Shown here piece by piece: positions 36,519 through 46,186 of a stretch of 64,000 nucleotides of DNA. The position numbers were made by a program, and so were the translations under genes. Position 1 is the stretch's first letter, and each line of letters begins with the position of its first letter. This DNA is from Ignavibacteriae bacterium HGW-Ignavibacteriae-2. GTDB lineage: Bacteria > Bacteroidota > Ignavibacteria > Ignavibacteriales > Melioribacteraceae. The notes beneath the pieces were generated by a model. That model did not search any database and had not been told where the DNA came from. It was given only the letters and a program-made list of their open reading frames with translations. The stretch spans positions 155,530-219,529 of the forward strand of contig PGYT01000001.1 in assembly GCA_002839805.1 (NCBI GenBank). Reading direction: 5' to 3'.

Positions 36519-38348
36519 ATGAAAAAACTGATACTTGTCTTAATATTTATAAGCTTTTCTTTTGCAATTGCCCAAACTAAAAATAAAGATATTTCCAGAG
36601 TTCCATCCTGGGCAAAACAAGCTGTATGGTACCAGATTTTTCCCGAAAGATTTAACAATGCCGATACAGCCAACGACCCAACTGTTGAAGATGTTGTGAA
36701 CATTTGGCCTTATATAGAGCCCGAAGGCTGGCAAATTACTCCCTGGACATCCGATTGGTTTAAAAGACAACCGTATGAGGAGAAACTAAATAATTACGAC
36801 TATTATCAAATCCAGGGAATGCGACGCTATGGCGGAGACCTGCAGGGAATTATTGAAAAATTAGATTATCTTAAAGATCTTGGAATTACGGCCATTTATA
36901 TTAATCCGGTTTTCGAATCTCCTTCCTTGCATAAATACGACGCAAAAATGTACAGGCATATCGATAACAACTTTGGACCGGATCCGCAAAAAGATATTGA
37001 AATTTGGAACACCGAGGATCCATTGGATGCGTCTACCTGGAAATGGACAACCGCCGATAAATTATTTCTCACATTAATTAAAGAATGTCATAATAGGGAT
37101 ATTAAAATTATCATTGACGGGGTTTTTAATCATGTAGGAACATTTTTCTGGGCATTTCAGGATGTTGTAAAAAATCAGGAAAATTCGAAATACAAAGACT
37201 GGTTTACAATTAACAAATTCGATGACCCCAACACACCCGAAAATGAATTTGATTACGAAGGCTGGATAGGTGTAAAAGATTTACCTGAGTTAAAAGAAGA
37301 TGAAAACGGATTGATTAAACCTATAAAAGATCATGTGTTCAATGTAGTAAAACGCTGGATGGATCCCAACGGTGATGGTGATCCATCGGACGGATTGGAC
37401 GGCTGGCGGCTTGACGTTGCCGAAATGGTGAACTTAAATTTCTGGAAGGAGTTCAGAACATTTGTAAAAAACATAAATCCCGAAGCTTACATAACAGGAG
37501 AAGTTTGGTGGCAGGATTGGAATAAAGATAAAATGTTTAATGCCGCCCCTTGGTTGCAGGGTGACGCTTTTGACGCGGTTATGAACTACAGATTTGCGCG
37601 CGCGGTTAAGAATTTTGTGATTGATAATAAGAACAAAATTAACAGTTCTGTATTTGTTGATTCTTTAAATCAAATTTCGAAAGATTATAACGAAGAAAAC
37701 CTTTATGTTCTTTTAAATCTAATGGACAGTCATGATGTAGATAGGTTGGCATCTCAAATAAACAATCCCGACCTTTGGTATGACCATAACGCCAATCCAT
37801 CTCAGAATAAAGAGTATAAAGTTGAGGCGCCGGACTCGATCGGCAGGTTAAAACAAAAATTGATAGTAGTTTTACAGATGACTCTTCCAGGCGCACCTAC
37901 AATTTATTACGGTGATGAAGTTGGAATGTGGGGCGGCGACGATCCCGACTGTCGCAAACCGATGGTATGGAGTGATCTAAATTATGAAGACGAAACTACA
38001 CACCCCTACGGATTAAAACGTAATATAGATAAAGTGGAGTTTAACATGGATTTGTTTAACTGGTATAAAAATCTTATTTCTATCCGGAAAAATAATCCAT
38101 CACTTAGTCTCGGCACAGTTTCGTATTCGGCTATAAACGACAACATTCTTTCTTTCAAAAGATCTTATCAAGACGAAAATATATATGTAATCATTAATAA
38201 CGAAAATGTTAATGTAAAAATAAATTTAACTGAATCCATTGTTCCCGGGAATATGGGATATACTGATTTAATTTCTGGTCATGAATATTTGTTCAAATCA
38301 GATTCTATTTTGGAATTGGAACCTTATCAATCTGTTATTCTTAAATAG
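36519..38348 (+). CDS. Exported alpha-amylase family enzyme (GH13, cyclomaltodextrinase/neopullulanase-like)
   Basis: 609 aa with a signal peptide (to about residue 19) and no sorting domain, so probably periplasmic. The four GH13 regions are intact: DGVFNHVG (200-207); GWRLDVAE with nucleophile D299; GEVWW with acid/base E328; and MDSHDVDR with D406. MRRYGGDLQG and GDDPDCRKPMVW are typical of the cyclomaltodextrinase/neopullulanase/maltogenic amylase group. These enzymes cut alpha-1,4 (and often alpha-1,6) glucans or cyclodextrins into short maltosaccharides. Its divergent placement beside the GHL10 hydrolase and TonB cassette I supports a glucan-use locus. A short beta-sandwich C-domain ends the protein. 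Confidence 0.93.
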   Translation: MKKLILVLIFISFSFAIAQTKNKDISRVPSWAKQAVWYQIFPERFNNADTANDPTVEDVVNIWPYIEPEGWQITPWTSDWFKRQPYEEKLNNYDYYQIQGMRRYGGDLQGIIEKLDYLKDLGITAIYINPVFESPSLHKYDAKMYRHIDNNFGPDPQKDIEIWNTEDPLDASTWKWTTADKLFLTLIKECHNRDIKIIIDGVFNHVGTFFWAFQDVVKNQENSKYKDWFTINKFDDPNTPENEFDYEGWIGVKDLPELKEDENGLIKPIKDHVFNVVKRWMDPNGDGDPSDGLDGWRLDVAEMVNLNFWKEFRTFVKNINPEAYITGEVWWQDWNKDKMFNAAPWLQGDAFDAVMNYRFARAVKNFVIDNKNKINSSVFVDSLNQISKDYNEENLYVLLNLMDSHDVDRLASQINNPDLWYDHNANPSQNKEYKVEAPDSIGRLKQKLIVVLQMTLPGAPTIYYGDEVGMWGGDDPDCRKPMVWSDLNYEDETTHPYGLKRNIDKVEFNMDLFNWYKNLISIRKNNPSLSLGTVSYSAINDNILSFKRSYQDENIYVIINNENVNVKINLTESIVPGNMGYTDLISGHEYLFKSDSILELEPYQSVILK

Positions 38349-38376
38349 ATTATAATCTCTAATTTGTGGATATAAT

Positions 38377-40227
38377 TTGAAACATAATAAAATACGGCAA
38401 AACAAAAAATGGTTTTATCTTATAGCGGTCTCAATTCCGTTTGTATTTATTATTATGGTGGAATTATTATTGAGAACTTTTGATTACGGTAAAAATTTAG
38501 AGCAATGGATAGAGGGTCCCTACAATAAAATATATCTTAATCCGGACATAGCATTCAGATATTTTAATAATACTGAGGCTGTTCCATATTCAGCGGGCGA
38601 TATGTTTGATGAAACGAAAAAACCCGATTCATATAGAATATTTATTTTAGGGGCCAGCAGCGCCGCTGGATTCCCTTTTTCACCAAACGGCACATTCGCG
38701 CAATACATATCCAAACGTTTTTCATTGGAATATCCAGATAAGAATTTCGAAGTAATAAATCTTTCCATGGCCGCCATTAATTCCTACACACTAAAGGATA
38801 TTTTGCCCGGAGTGCTGGATCAATCGCCGGATTTGGTAATCATTTACGCCGGACATAACGAGTATTACGGCGCGTTAGGGGTTGGTAGTCTTGAATCATT
38901 CGGCGGTTCCCCTTATATGGTGGATTTAGTGATGGCACTTAGTAAATACAAAATCACTCAATTAGTAAGCAATACTATTAAATCGACTGTCTCTTTGTTT
39001 TCTGAAACTACACTTCCTTCGGGCACTCTTATTAAACGAATGGCAAAGGATAAAGAGATAATTTTTGGCTCGCAAATTTATAAGGATGGCATTAATCAGT
39101 TTACGCGTAATATGGAAAGAATTTTATCCGATATAAAGAAGAGCGGAGTTTCTGTAATAATAAGTACGCTAGTTTCCAATATTAACGGAATGCAGCCGTT
39201 CATTTCCGAGAACACGCAGAATTTTCCTTCGGCCAGATGGATATTTAACGAAGCAAGATTTAATGAAAAAAAGGGAGATTATGTTAATGCAGATAGTCTG
39301 TACAGATACGCAAAAGATCTGGATCTATTAAAATTCCGCGCGCCCGAAGAGATAAATTACTCCATTAAAAAGCTTGCTAATAAATACAAGATACATATTG
39401 TTGATTCCGACTCTCTATTTAAATTTGAAAGCCCAAATGGAATTATAGGCAATAACCTATTAACAGATCATGTGCACCCGACATTGGCGGGATATCAGAA
39501 TATAGGCAGACTTTACAGTGAATATATTCTATCGCACAATCTGATTCCCGGAACAATTCAAACAGTTTACAATAATAAGCAACAAGATAGTATTGTGCGC
39601 GCCGGTTTTAATTTCAGCGAATTAGATTCCGCGATCGGTCGCGTGCGGCTTCTGAAACTGAAGAACGACTGGCCATACAAAACGAACACTTCTCTGCTAT
39701 TTAAGAATGATTATAATCTAACATCCTTTATCGATTCAATTGCTTATAAAGTTGTTAACGAGAATTATTCCTGGGAAAAGGCGCACAGAGATGCCGTCGA
39801 TTATTATATTTCAAAACGTAAAATTGATAAAACAATAAAAGAAATTGATGTATTAATAAATCAATTTCCCTTTATAATTGGAATTAAAAAATACTCGGTC
39901 AATTCTTTAATTGACAATAAATATTATGAATACGCTCTTCCTTATTTAATGGATTATTATAGTTTGGAGTCGGATGCTTACTGTACCAAATGGCTCGGTA
40001 CAATTTATCTTTCGATGAACAATGTAGAAAGCGCAATAAAATATTTAACCGAGAGCATTAAATTTAATTCGGGCGATGCTCAAGTGTTTTATAATCTTGC
40101 CGGAGCCTATATGATGAATAAACAGTATACAGATGCTCTAAACAACATAAACCGCTGTATCGTATTAAAACCTGACTATCCAAACGCCAACGGCTTTAAA
40201 GAACAACTTCAGTCAATTTTAAATTAG
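38377..40227 (+). CDS. Membrane-anchored SGNH hydrolase with TPR tail (copy 1)
   Basis: 616 aa from a TTG start; the paralogous next gene starts the same way and no ATG precedes the membrane helix (about 13-34). The extracytoplasmic SGNH domain (about 85-400) has LGASSAAGFP (nucleophile S94 or S95), YAGHNEYYG (N161) and TDHVHPTLAG (catalytic D and H). A C-terminal helical region (about 500-616) looks like tetratricopeptide repeats (AIKYLTESIKFNSGDAQVFY). SGNH enzymes remove or transfer acyl groups, often acetyl groups from polysaccharides. The gene follows the amylase by 28 bp and precedes its paralogue by 14 bp, so the three probably share a transcript. The target is unknown; deacetylation of a surface or dietary glycan is a guess. 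Confidence 0.82.
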   Translation: MKHNKIRQNKKWFYLIAVSIPFVFIIMVELLLRTFDYGKNLEQWIEGPYNKIYLNPDIAFRYFNNTEAVPYSAGDMFDETKKPDSYRIFILGASSAAGFPFSPNGTFAQYISKRFSLEYPDKNFEVINLSMAAINSYTLKDILPGVLDQSPDLVIIYAGHNEYYGALGVGSLESFGGSPYMVDLVMALSKYKITQLVSNTIKSTVSLFSETTLPSGTLIKRMAKDKEIIFGSQIYKDGINQFTRNMERILSDIKKSGVSVIISTLVSNINGMQPFISENTQNFPSARWIFNEARFNEKKGDYVNADSLYRYAKDLDLLKFRAPEEINYSIKKLANKYKIHIVDSDSLFKFESPNGIIGNNLLTDHVHPTLAGYQNIGRLYSEYILSHNLIPGTIQTVYNNKQQDSIVRAGFNFSELDSAIGRVRLLKLKNDWPYKTNTSLLFKNDYNLTSFIDSIAYKVVNENYSWEKAHRDAVDYYISKRKIDKTIKEIDVLINQFPFIIGIKKYSVNSLIDNKYYEYALPYLMDYYSLESDAYCTKWLGTIYLSMNNVESAIKYLTESIKFNSGDAQVFYNLAGAYMMNKQYTDALNNINRCIVLKPDYPNANGFKEQLQSILN

Positions 40228-40241
40228 ATTTTAGGTGAATT

Positions 40242-42116
40242 TTGAAATTACAGTCACAGCAAAAAACCGAGAAGAAACCTCCCTTCATATTTTATTTGAT
40301 AATGATTCTACTGCCTTTTTTATTTCTAATTATACTTGAAACAAGTTTAAGAATATCAGATTACGGTAAAGATTTAAGTACGTGGATAAAGGTGGATTCG
40401 AACAAATATGGTATGAATCCGGATTTGGCGTTCCGTTATTTTTATAACGTAAAAAATGTGCCCACTTCTATTCAGGATGTTTTTGATATCACCAAGAAAG
40501 AGAATAGTTTCCGTGTTTTCGTATTCGGCGGGAGCAGCGCCGCGGGATATCCTTATATGCCGCTGGGTTCGTTTTCCAGATATATAAAACGCAGGCTCGA
40601 AATTTTCTATCCCAATAAAACCATAGAAGTAGTTAACCTTAGTCTTACGGCTGTTAACAGTTATACGATTCGTGATTTGGTACCGGAAGTACTTGAACAA
40701 AAGCCGGATCTTATTTTAATATACGCGGGACATAATGAATATTATGGAGCTTTGGGCGTTGGTTCTATGGAATCACTCGGTAAATCGCGTGGATTGGTTA
40801 ATTTTATTTTATCGCTTAATAAATTTAAAACCACACAACTGGTACGAAATTTCTTAAAATATACCGCCTCACTTTTTAATGGAGAACAAGGTCCCGCAAG
40901 CGGAACGTTAATGTCGCGAATGGCGCAGGAGCAGTCAATTGAATACGCATCAGATGTTTATAACGCCGGCATAGAACAATTCCGTGGAAATATGAGTGAT
41001 GTTCTTGAAACGATTAATAAAGCCAACGTTCCCGTTATAATTTCCACATTAGTATCTAATCTTAAGGATCAAAAACCATTTGTTTCTAAAAAAGCTTCTG
41101 ATGGAAATTCAGCGGATGATTTATTTGATAAAGCCCAAAAATTATTCTCAAACGGTGATATTGAAAAATCCGATAAATTATTCCGGCTCGCCAAAGATTA
41201 TGATATGCTCCGTTTCAGAGCTCCCGAAAAAATAAACGATATTATAAAAGAATTTGATAAAATATTTAAGGTGAATGTTATTGACGCTGATAAGGGAATG
41301 AATAATTTCAGCGAAAACAAAATTGTGGGTGACGATTTAATGGTAGATCACCTCCACCTAAATCTTCGTGGATATAAACATATCGGAAAATTATTTTTCG
41401 AAGAGATGATATCAAAAGAATTATTGCCCTCAAAACTGATTACTTCCCTTTCTGAAACTCAGCAGGATAGTGTTACACTCTCTAAATTTTATTTTTCTCC
41501 ATTGGATTCCATAACCGCTGAATATAAAATTAAACTTCTTAAAAACGACTGGCCGTTTGTTCAAAGGGATAAAAAGTTTAACGAAAGTATTTTGCTTAAT
41601 CCGAAAAATTTTATCGATTCAATTGCATTCGACATTGTAACCGAACGTGAACAATGGGAAACGGGCGAACGTAAAGCAGCCGCCTGGTATCTGGTAAATA
41701 AAAATTATGAGGCGTTTACTTACCAAATGGATGTGCTCATTAATCAATTTCCAATAATTCGGGAGTATTACAATTTTACAGCTAATGAATTAATAAAAGT
41801 AAGAAAATTCTCGGCGGCGTATAAATACCTTATACAAAAATATTATATAAACCCCGACGCGTTTACGACAAAATGGTTGGGAATTATAAGTTTAGCGGAA
41901 AAGAAAACCGAAGCCGCGATAAAATATTTGGAGGAGAGCGTGAAACTGAAAAATGACGATCCGCAGACTCTTTATAATTTATCAGGCGCTTACGCTAGTA
42001 ACAATAATTATCAAAAAGCTTTGCTGGTTATTATTGAATGTCTTAAAGTAAAACCGGATTACGCTGAAGCATTGGCATTCAGAAATCAACTTGAAAAAGT
42101 AACTGATAGTAAATAA
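40242..42116 (+). CDS. Membrane-anchored SGNH hydrolase with TPR tail (copy 2)
   Basis: 624 aa, a tandem paralogue of the preceding gene and similar over its full length. It starts at TTG with an AGGTGA ribosome site. One membrane helix (about 14-33) is followed by the SGNH domain with FGGSSAAGYP (S98/S99), the identical YAGHNEYYGALGVGS, and VDHLHLNLRG, where the catalytic D and H are kept but the proline after H is replaced by leucine. The C-terminal TPR-like region has AIKYLEESVKLKNDDPQTLY. Keeping both full-length copies with intact triads argues for distinct but related substrates or partners. Downstream lie decayed genes on the opposite strand. Confidence 0.82.
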   Translation: MKLQSQQKTEKKPPFIFYLIMILLPFLFLIILETSLRISDYGKDLSTWIKVDSNKYGMNPDLAFRYFYNVKNVPTSIQDVFDITKKENSFRVFVFGGSSAAGYPYMPLGSFSRYIKRRLEIFYPNKTIEVVNLSLTAVNSYTIRDLVPEVLEQKPDLILIYAGHNEYYGALGVGSMESLGKSRGLVNFILSLNKFKTTQLVRNFLKYTASLFNGEQGPASGTLMSRMAQEQSIEYASDVYNAGIEQFRGNMSDVLETINKANVPVIISTLVSNLKDQKPFVSKKASDGNSADDLFDKAQKLFSNGDIEKSDKLFRLAKDYDMLRFRAPEKINDIIKEFDKIFKVNVIDADKGMNNFSENKIVGDDLMVDHLHLNLRGYKHIGKLFFEEMISKELLPSKLITSLSETQQDSVTLSKFYFSPLDSITAEYKIKLLKNDWPFVQRDKKFNESILLNPKNFIDSIAFDIVTEREQWETGERKAAAWYLVNKNYEAFTYQMDVLINQFPIIREYYNFTANELIKVRKFSAAYKYLIQKYYINPDAFTTKWLGIISLAEKKTEAAIKYLEESVKLKNDDPQTLYNLSGAYASNNNYQKALLVIIECLKVKPDYAEALAFRNQLEKVTDSK

Positions 42117-42139
42117 AACCGGATTGATCAGACGGCATT

Positions 42140-43226
42140 TTAGAACCCTGAAATTATTTTGTATGAAGAAAATTCGCCGGCTGTTATTATGTAAAAATAA
42201 ACTCCGCTTGGCAGGTGTTCCCTTTCAAATGGAACCCTGTAATTTCCCGCGGATTGAAGTTCGTCAACGAAGGTTGCTATTTCTCTTCCTATTGAATCGA
42301 ATACCCTTAATTTTACGGTGAAGTCTTTTGCAAAGAATAACTAATATTTGCTTACGGGTTGAAAGGGTTGGGGAAATTATTATCTAAATTAAATTTGTGA
42401 ACATCCTTAACCAACTTGGTGGTTTCTCCTTTCATTTTGTACAAGTGGATTCACCACGAGCTATAACATTATTGGAAAAAGCAGATCCGGTTGCGTCTAA
42501 AAAAACAGCTTTTACTTTATACACTTTCGCCCAAGGATATCCTACAATAAATTCCTGGTCAGTAAATTCGTATTCATTAATATCATAATATGAGGTGATA
42601 CCAGGACCTGGAATTGGAGTTATAGTTCTAAATAATTTGTAACTTGAAACATTGCTGCCTGGAAACGCGCCGCAATATAGAAGTGGATTTTCATTGGTCT
42701 TTGTAAAAATATGAAGCGGGTGGCTCCAAAAATTCGGAAACACTTCTGTTTTAGGTGTATGTGAAAGATTCTTAATATCCCGGATTCCTACAATTTCATC
42801 TTCTTGAATCGGCACATAAATAGAGTTCGAATTTGGATAACTAATAGATCGGTAAAATGTCTTAGTATAACAATCATATTTTATTCCAAAATCCGAACCT
42901 CCGGTTACTCCCGAATATGGGTTGCCGGGCGCACCATCTGAAGGATAAAATGCATCTCTGAAATCCAAATAAAAACTTCCCCCCATTTCTTCTAATTAAC
43001 TTTCAATTACTTAAAAAATTTTTAATCGATATAAACCATATCCAAAATCCGGTTGATCCGGATTCAATTCTTTAGACCCCACTGAAAAATCAAATACATA
43101 CGTATTGAAGTAGATATTACGGTATTTTCAGTTATCATAACATTTCAATTTCTTTAATTGCCAGAATTGAGGATTTCGCGAAATAATGGAGCTTAAACAC
43201 ACAATTAAGAAAATTATTTGTTTCAT
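42140..43226 (-). pseudogene. Decayed T9SS-secreted protein gene
   Basis: A signal-peptide start (MKQIIFLIVCLSSII, ATG at 43226) with an AAAGGGAAA leader soon runs into a stop. Coding then resumes in other frames: TYVFDFSVGSKELNPDQPD, then about 180 codons (42432-42986) with a fibronectin-III-like stretch (SSYKLFRTITP, YPWAKVYKVKAVFLDATG). NNFPNPFNP meets a TAA, and the rest of a T9SS sorting domain (FDSIGREIATFVDELQSAGN, SGVYFYIITAGEF) is readable in a shifted frame to 42140. Several stops and shifts make this a real pseudogene, or else a locally poor assembly. Confidence 0.8.
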
Positions 43227-43233
43227 TTTCCCT

Positions 43234-44016
43234 TTATTTTATTTTATAAATAAATTTCCCTTGCGAAGACAGAAACATTGTTCCATCGGATAAAGCCGGT
43301 GAAGATGGGGTTGACCAAGTATATTATTCATTAAAATAGATTTCCCATAAATGTGAACCCGTTTTACCATCTATTGCTTTAAGTGCGTATGCTGTAACTT
43401 CACGATCTTCGATGTAATAAACATTTTCATTATTATCACACATTAACGAGCTGGAGGTGTGCCCTTCGTATTGTTTCCAGTTTAATTTTCCTTTAAACGA
43501 TACGGAGTACAATGTATCCCATCCAAAAAATACATTGCCATATTTATCATAGTCATCTCGGGATAATATAAAAAATGACCGTAGTATAAATTCCATTCAA
43601 ATAAAGATATTTTCCGTCAGGCGAGAATGATGTCTATGCACCAGGATAAATTCTTGTATCATTAAGTTCCAATACTAATTCGCCCTTTACGTTTATGCAG
43701 TAAAGTGTGTTAGAATTATCAACAACATAAACAATTCCATCCAAATCGATATTTATATTCCTACTTGAGATTTTTGATTTAGCAGTTAATATCCACTCGT
43801 CAGGTTCTAGGACCGGAATTTTAACTTCTTCCGGTGGATTGCAGATTGCCATGATGCATAGGCCAAGATCTATCCGCCAGGCTTGGCCAGGGAATATCGT
43901 GCTGGTTACCAGGTATAGGAATTAGTTGCGGCGTATCACCCGGCTAGTTGGGTTTGCAATTATTTATTAATACTGTAATTAAAAGAATGGCAAAAAAGTA
44001 ATTTTAGATAATTCAT
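43234..44016 (-). pseudogene. Decayed PQQ-type beta-propeller lipoprotein gene
   Basis: From an ATG at 44016, a lipoprotein-like leader (ILLITVLINNC after a frameshift) is followed by in-frame stops, then the first-blade signature SWPMHHGNLQSTGRS. Further propeller pieces appear in different frames: IDLDGIVYVVDNSNTLYC, TSFSPDGKYLYLNGIY, YALKAIDGKTGSHLWEIY and WSTPSSPALSDGTMFLSS, ending at 43234. In-frame stops at 43634 and 43324 plus frameshifts show decay. It is 7 bp upstream of the other decayed gene; together they look like a dead two-gene operon. Confidence 0.8.
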
Positions 44017-44192
44017 GTTATCGCCCTGATCCCCGTATATCTGCAACACTCCAATGATGGATTATATACTTTTAAAAAGCATATAACAATTCAATGAATT
44101 TCAATAAGATTAAATTACAAAGAATGATTTAATTAGCTGGGTTGATTTATAATTTACGACAACATAAAGCGGAAACTGAATCTGATAGAAAT

Positions 44193-44229
44193 AAAAAAAG
44201 CTTCCCTATAAAATAAGGAAGCTTTTTTT
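44193..44229 (-). terminator. Terminator of TonB/PorV cassette II
   Basis: A 13-bp perfect stem, AAAAAAAGCTTCC (44193-44205) and GGAAGCTTTTTTT (44217-44229), has an 11-nt loop. The A/T tracts could serve either direction. It lies 31 bp after the last cassette II stop. Confidence 0.88.
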
Positions 44230-44260
44230 CTTCAAAAGCAATTTAATACCTAATGCCAGC

Positions 44261-46132
44261 TTATTTCAGCAGCATCATTTTTCTTGTTGCTGTATAATTG
44301 CCCGCTTGAATTGAATAGAAGTAAACACCGCTGCTCCAATTCTGAGCATTCAATTTAACTTCGTAAGAACCGGCTTTCATATCCTGATTCATCAAAGTAC
44401 TAACTTCCTGACCAATAACGTTAAATACTTTTACAACAACTTTGTTATCGGCTGGAATACTGAATCTGATTACAGTACTTGGGTTAAATGGATTAGGATA
44501 GTTCTGATTCAACTCAAAAGAGTTAGCTACTAAATCAATAGGTTTAACGTCTGTATAGCTCTTAGGACCGCTTTCCCACTGATCGGATTTGTTTTCTGTT
44601 GTAGTCCATGTATCACCAGGAGCAGAATAAGGCTGTACAAAAGTTCTTGCAGCTGTTTGATCAATGTAACGAACTCTGTAAGCAAAATCACCGAAACCTG
44701 AAGGTTCGTGAGAGTAACTTCCGTCTTTAGTAAAAGCGTATCGATATTCAAAACCGTTCCATGATGGACCGTTTACTGTAAGTGTAGCTGTATAAATCTT
44801 ATCACCGTCAGCATCTGTCATCTCGAGAACAGCCATATCATCTGTATCTTCCCATCCCTGTGAATATGTAAATGCAGGTTGTTCAGAAATCCAGAATACT
44901 TTATCTGTTCCGGGAATAAAAGTAGGAACTTGTTTCTCAGGATTTGCCGCGTCGGTCATATTAACACTGAAAGTAATTTCTACTGATTGTCCAGCTGGAA
45001 TTACATAATCAGGATGTACGTCATCGTAATAAGCGAGACCAGGCGCTTGAGTATCTGTACCTTCAAATATCGCGTCACGGTTACCGCCGCCCTGTGAAAG
45101 AGGTCTTTCATATCCGTCTGCCCAGGCGAAAGCTTTATCTTTTTTATTGTCAACTAACTGAACATAATATTTATAACTTTGTTCAGCGCCTACCGGTTGT
45201 TGAACAAAAGGAACACCGATAAACCAATCGTTAGGATTCAAGAAATCCTGGTTCATATGAGATTTTGCTGCGTCGTCGCTTGACCAGCCGTTAAATCCAC
45301 CGCGAATATGTGTTGAATCAACAGCTGGATCGAACAGACCGATTTCAGTCATAACACTCATATCTACGTTAAAATTAATTGTTCCGTTAGCCAATGTTAT
45401 ATTAGGATCCTGATCATCCCAGAAAGCTGAGAATGATTGTTCGCCGTCTTTAAGAATTAATTTTCTGTCAGCTACAGATTCCCATGAAAAATTAGAAGCT
45501 TTATAAATAAATTTAAACATAAGAGTATTACCGCCAACTAAATCGGCGCCTGTGTGATCTTTAGTAAAAGTACCAGTATACTTTTTATCACCGTCTGCAT
45601 CTTTCAATTCGAAAGGAGCGTTCTGCCAATCTGTAAAAGATCCGGCAACCCATACAGGATCAGTTCCCGGAACAAATGTACCTTGTTGTTCTGGTAAACT
45701 CATATCTACTGAAAATGTAACAGTTGCGGGTTGTCCATTGGCTGTTCCGGCATTATTGTACGAAACTACATCCAATGTCATATCGCTTGCGCCAACTGTA
45801 ACTGAACGGTTTGAGCCTTCATCTTTTCCGTCCCAGCCTGTACCAATGTTAAATTTATACTCATAAACATTGTTGGCTGCCATAGCAACTGTTAAAGTAT
45901 AAATCTTGTCGCCATCAGCATCGGTCATAACTTTTTCTGTGTTTGCTGGCGGTTCATTCAACCAGTTGTTGAATCCACCCGGGCATGTAACAACAGTTGC
46001 AGCAGGATCGAAATTCTGTGTGGCTATCTGATAGCTCATGTCAACTTGAAAAGTAACATTGACATTTTGAGCGATCGAAGAGCTAAAAGCGCCGATCAAT
46101 AAAACGGCTAAAATTGCTAAATATTTTTTCAT
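44261..46132 (-). CDS. T9SS-secreted protein with four VDM-type sandwich domains
   Basis: 623 aa. A signal peptide (to about residue 21) precedes four beta-sandwich repeats opening VTFQVDMS, VTFSVDMS, INFNVDMS and ITFSVNMT. Most contain a FNNW, FTDW or FNGW element and a DADGDKxYT turn. The repeats resemble starch-binding modules (CBM20/48-like, as in SusE/SusF). A T9SS sorting domain (about 545-623) has NYPNPFNPST. There is no catalytic motif, so I infer a surface glycan-binding protein. It is the last gene of cassette II and the counterpart of the 801-aa protein of cassette I. The W-containing motif and the nearby GH13 enzyme favour an alpha-glucan ligand, but this is not proven. Confidence 0.82.
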   Translation of the reverse strand: MKKYLAILAVLLIGAFSSSIAQNVNVTFQVDMSYQIATQNFDPAATVVTCPGGFNNWLNEPPANTEKVMTDADGDKIYTLTVAMAANNVYEYKFNIGTGWDGKDEGSNRSVTVGASDMTLDVVSYNNAGTANGQPATVTFSVDMSLPEQQGTFVPGTDPVWVAGSFTDWQNAPFELKDADGDKKYTGTFTKDHTGADLVGGNTLMFKFIYKASNFSWESVADRKLILKDGEQSFSAFWDDQDPNITLANGTINFNVDMSVMTEIGLFDPAVDSTHIRGGFNGWSSDDAAKSHMNQDFLNPNDWFIGVPFVQQPVGAEQSYKYYVQLVDNKKDKAFAWADGYERPLSQGGGNRDAIFEGTDTQAPGLAYYDDVHPDYVIPAGQSVEITFSVNMTDAANPEKQVPTFIPGTDKVFWISEQPAFTYSQGWEDTDDMAVLEMTDADGDKIYTATLTVNGPSWNGFEYRYAFTKDGSYSHEPSGFGDFAYRVRYIDQTAARTFVQPYSAPGDTWTTTENKSDQWESGPKSYTDVKPIDLVANSFELNQNYPNPFNPSTVIRFSIPADNKVVVKVFNVIGQEVSTLMNQDMKAGSYEVKLNAQNWSSGVYFYSIQAGNYTATRKMMLLK

Positions 46133-46186
46133 AAATAACTCCTATTGTGTTGGTGTGTTTTTAATTAAATATAACTTCAATTTTAT

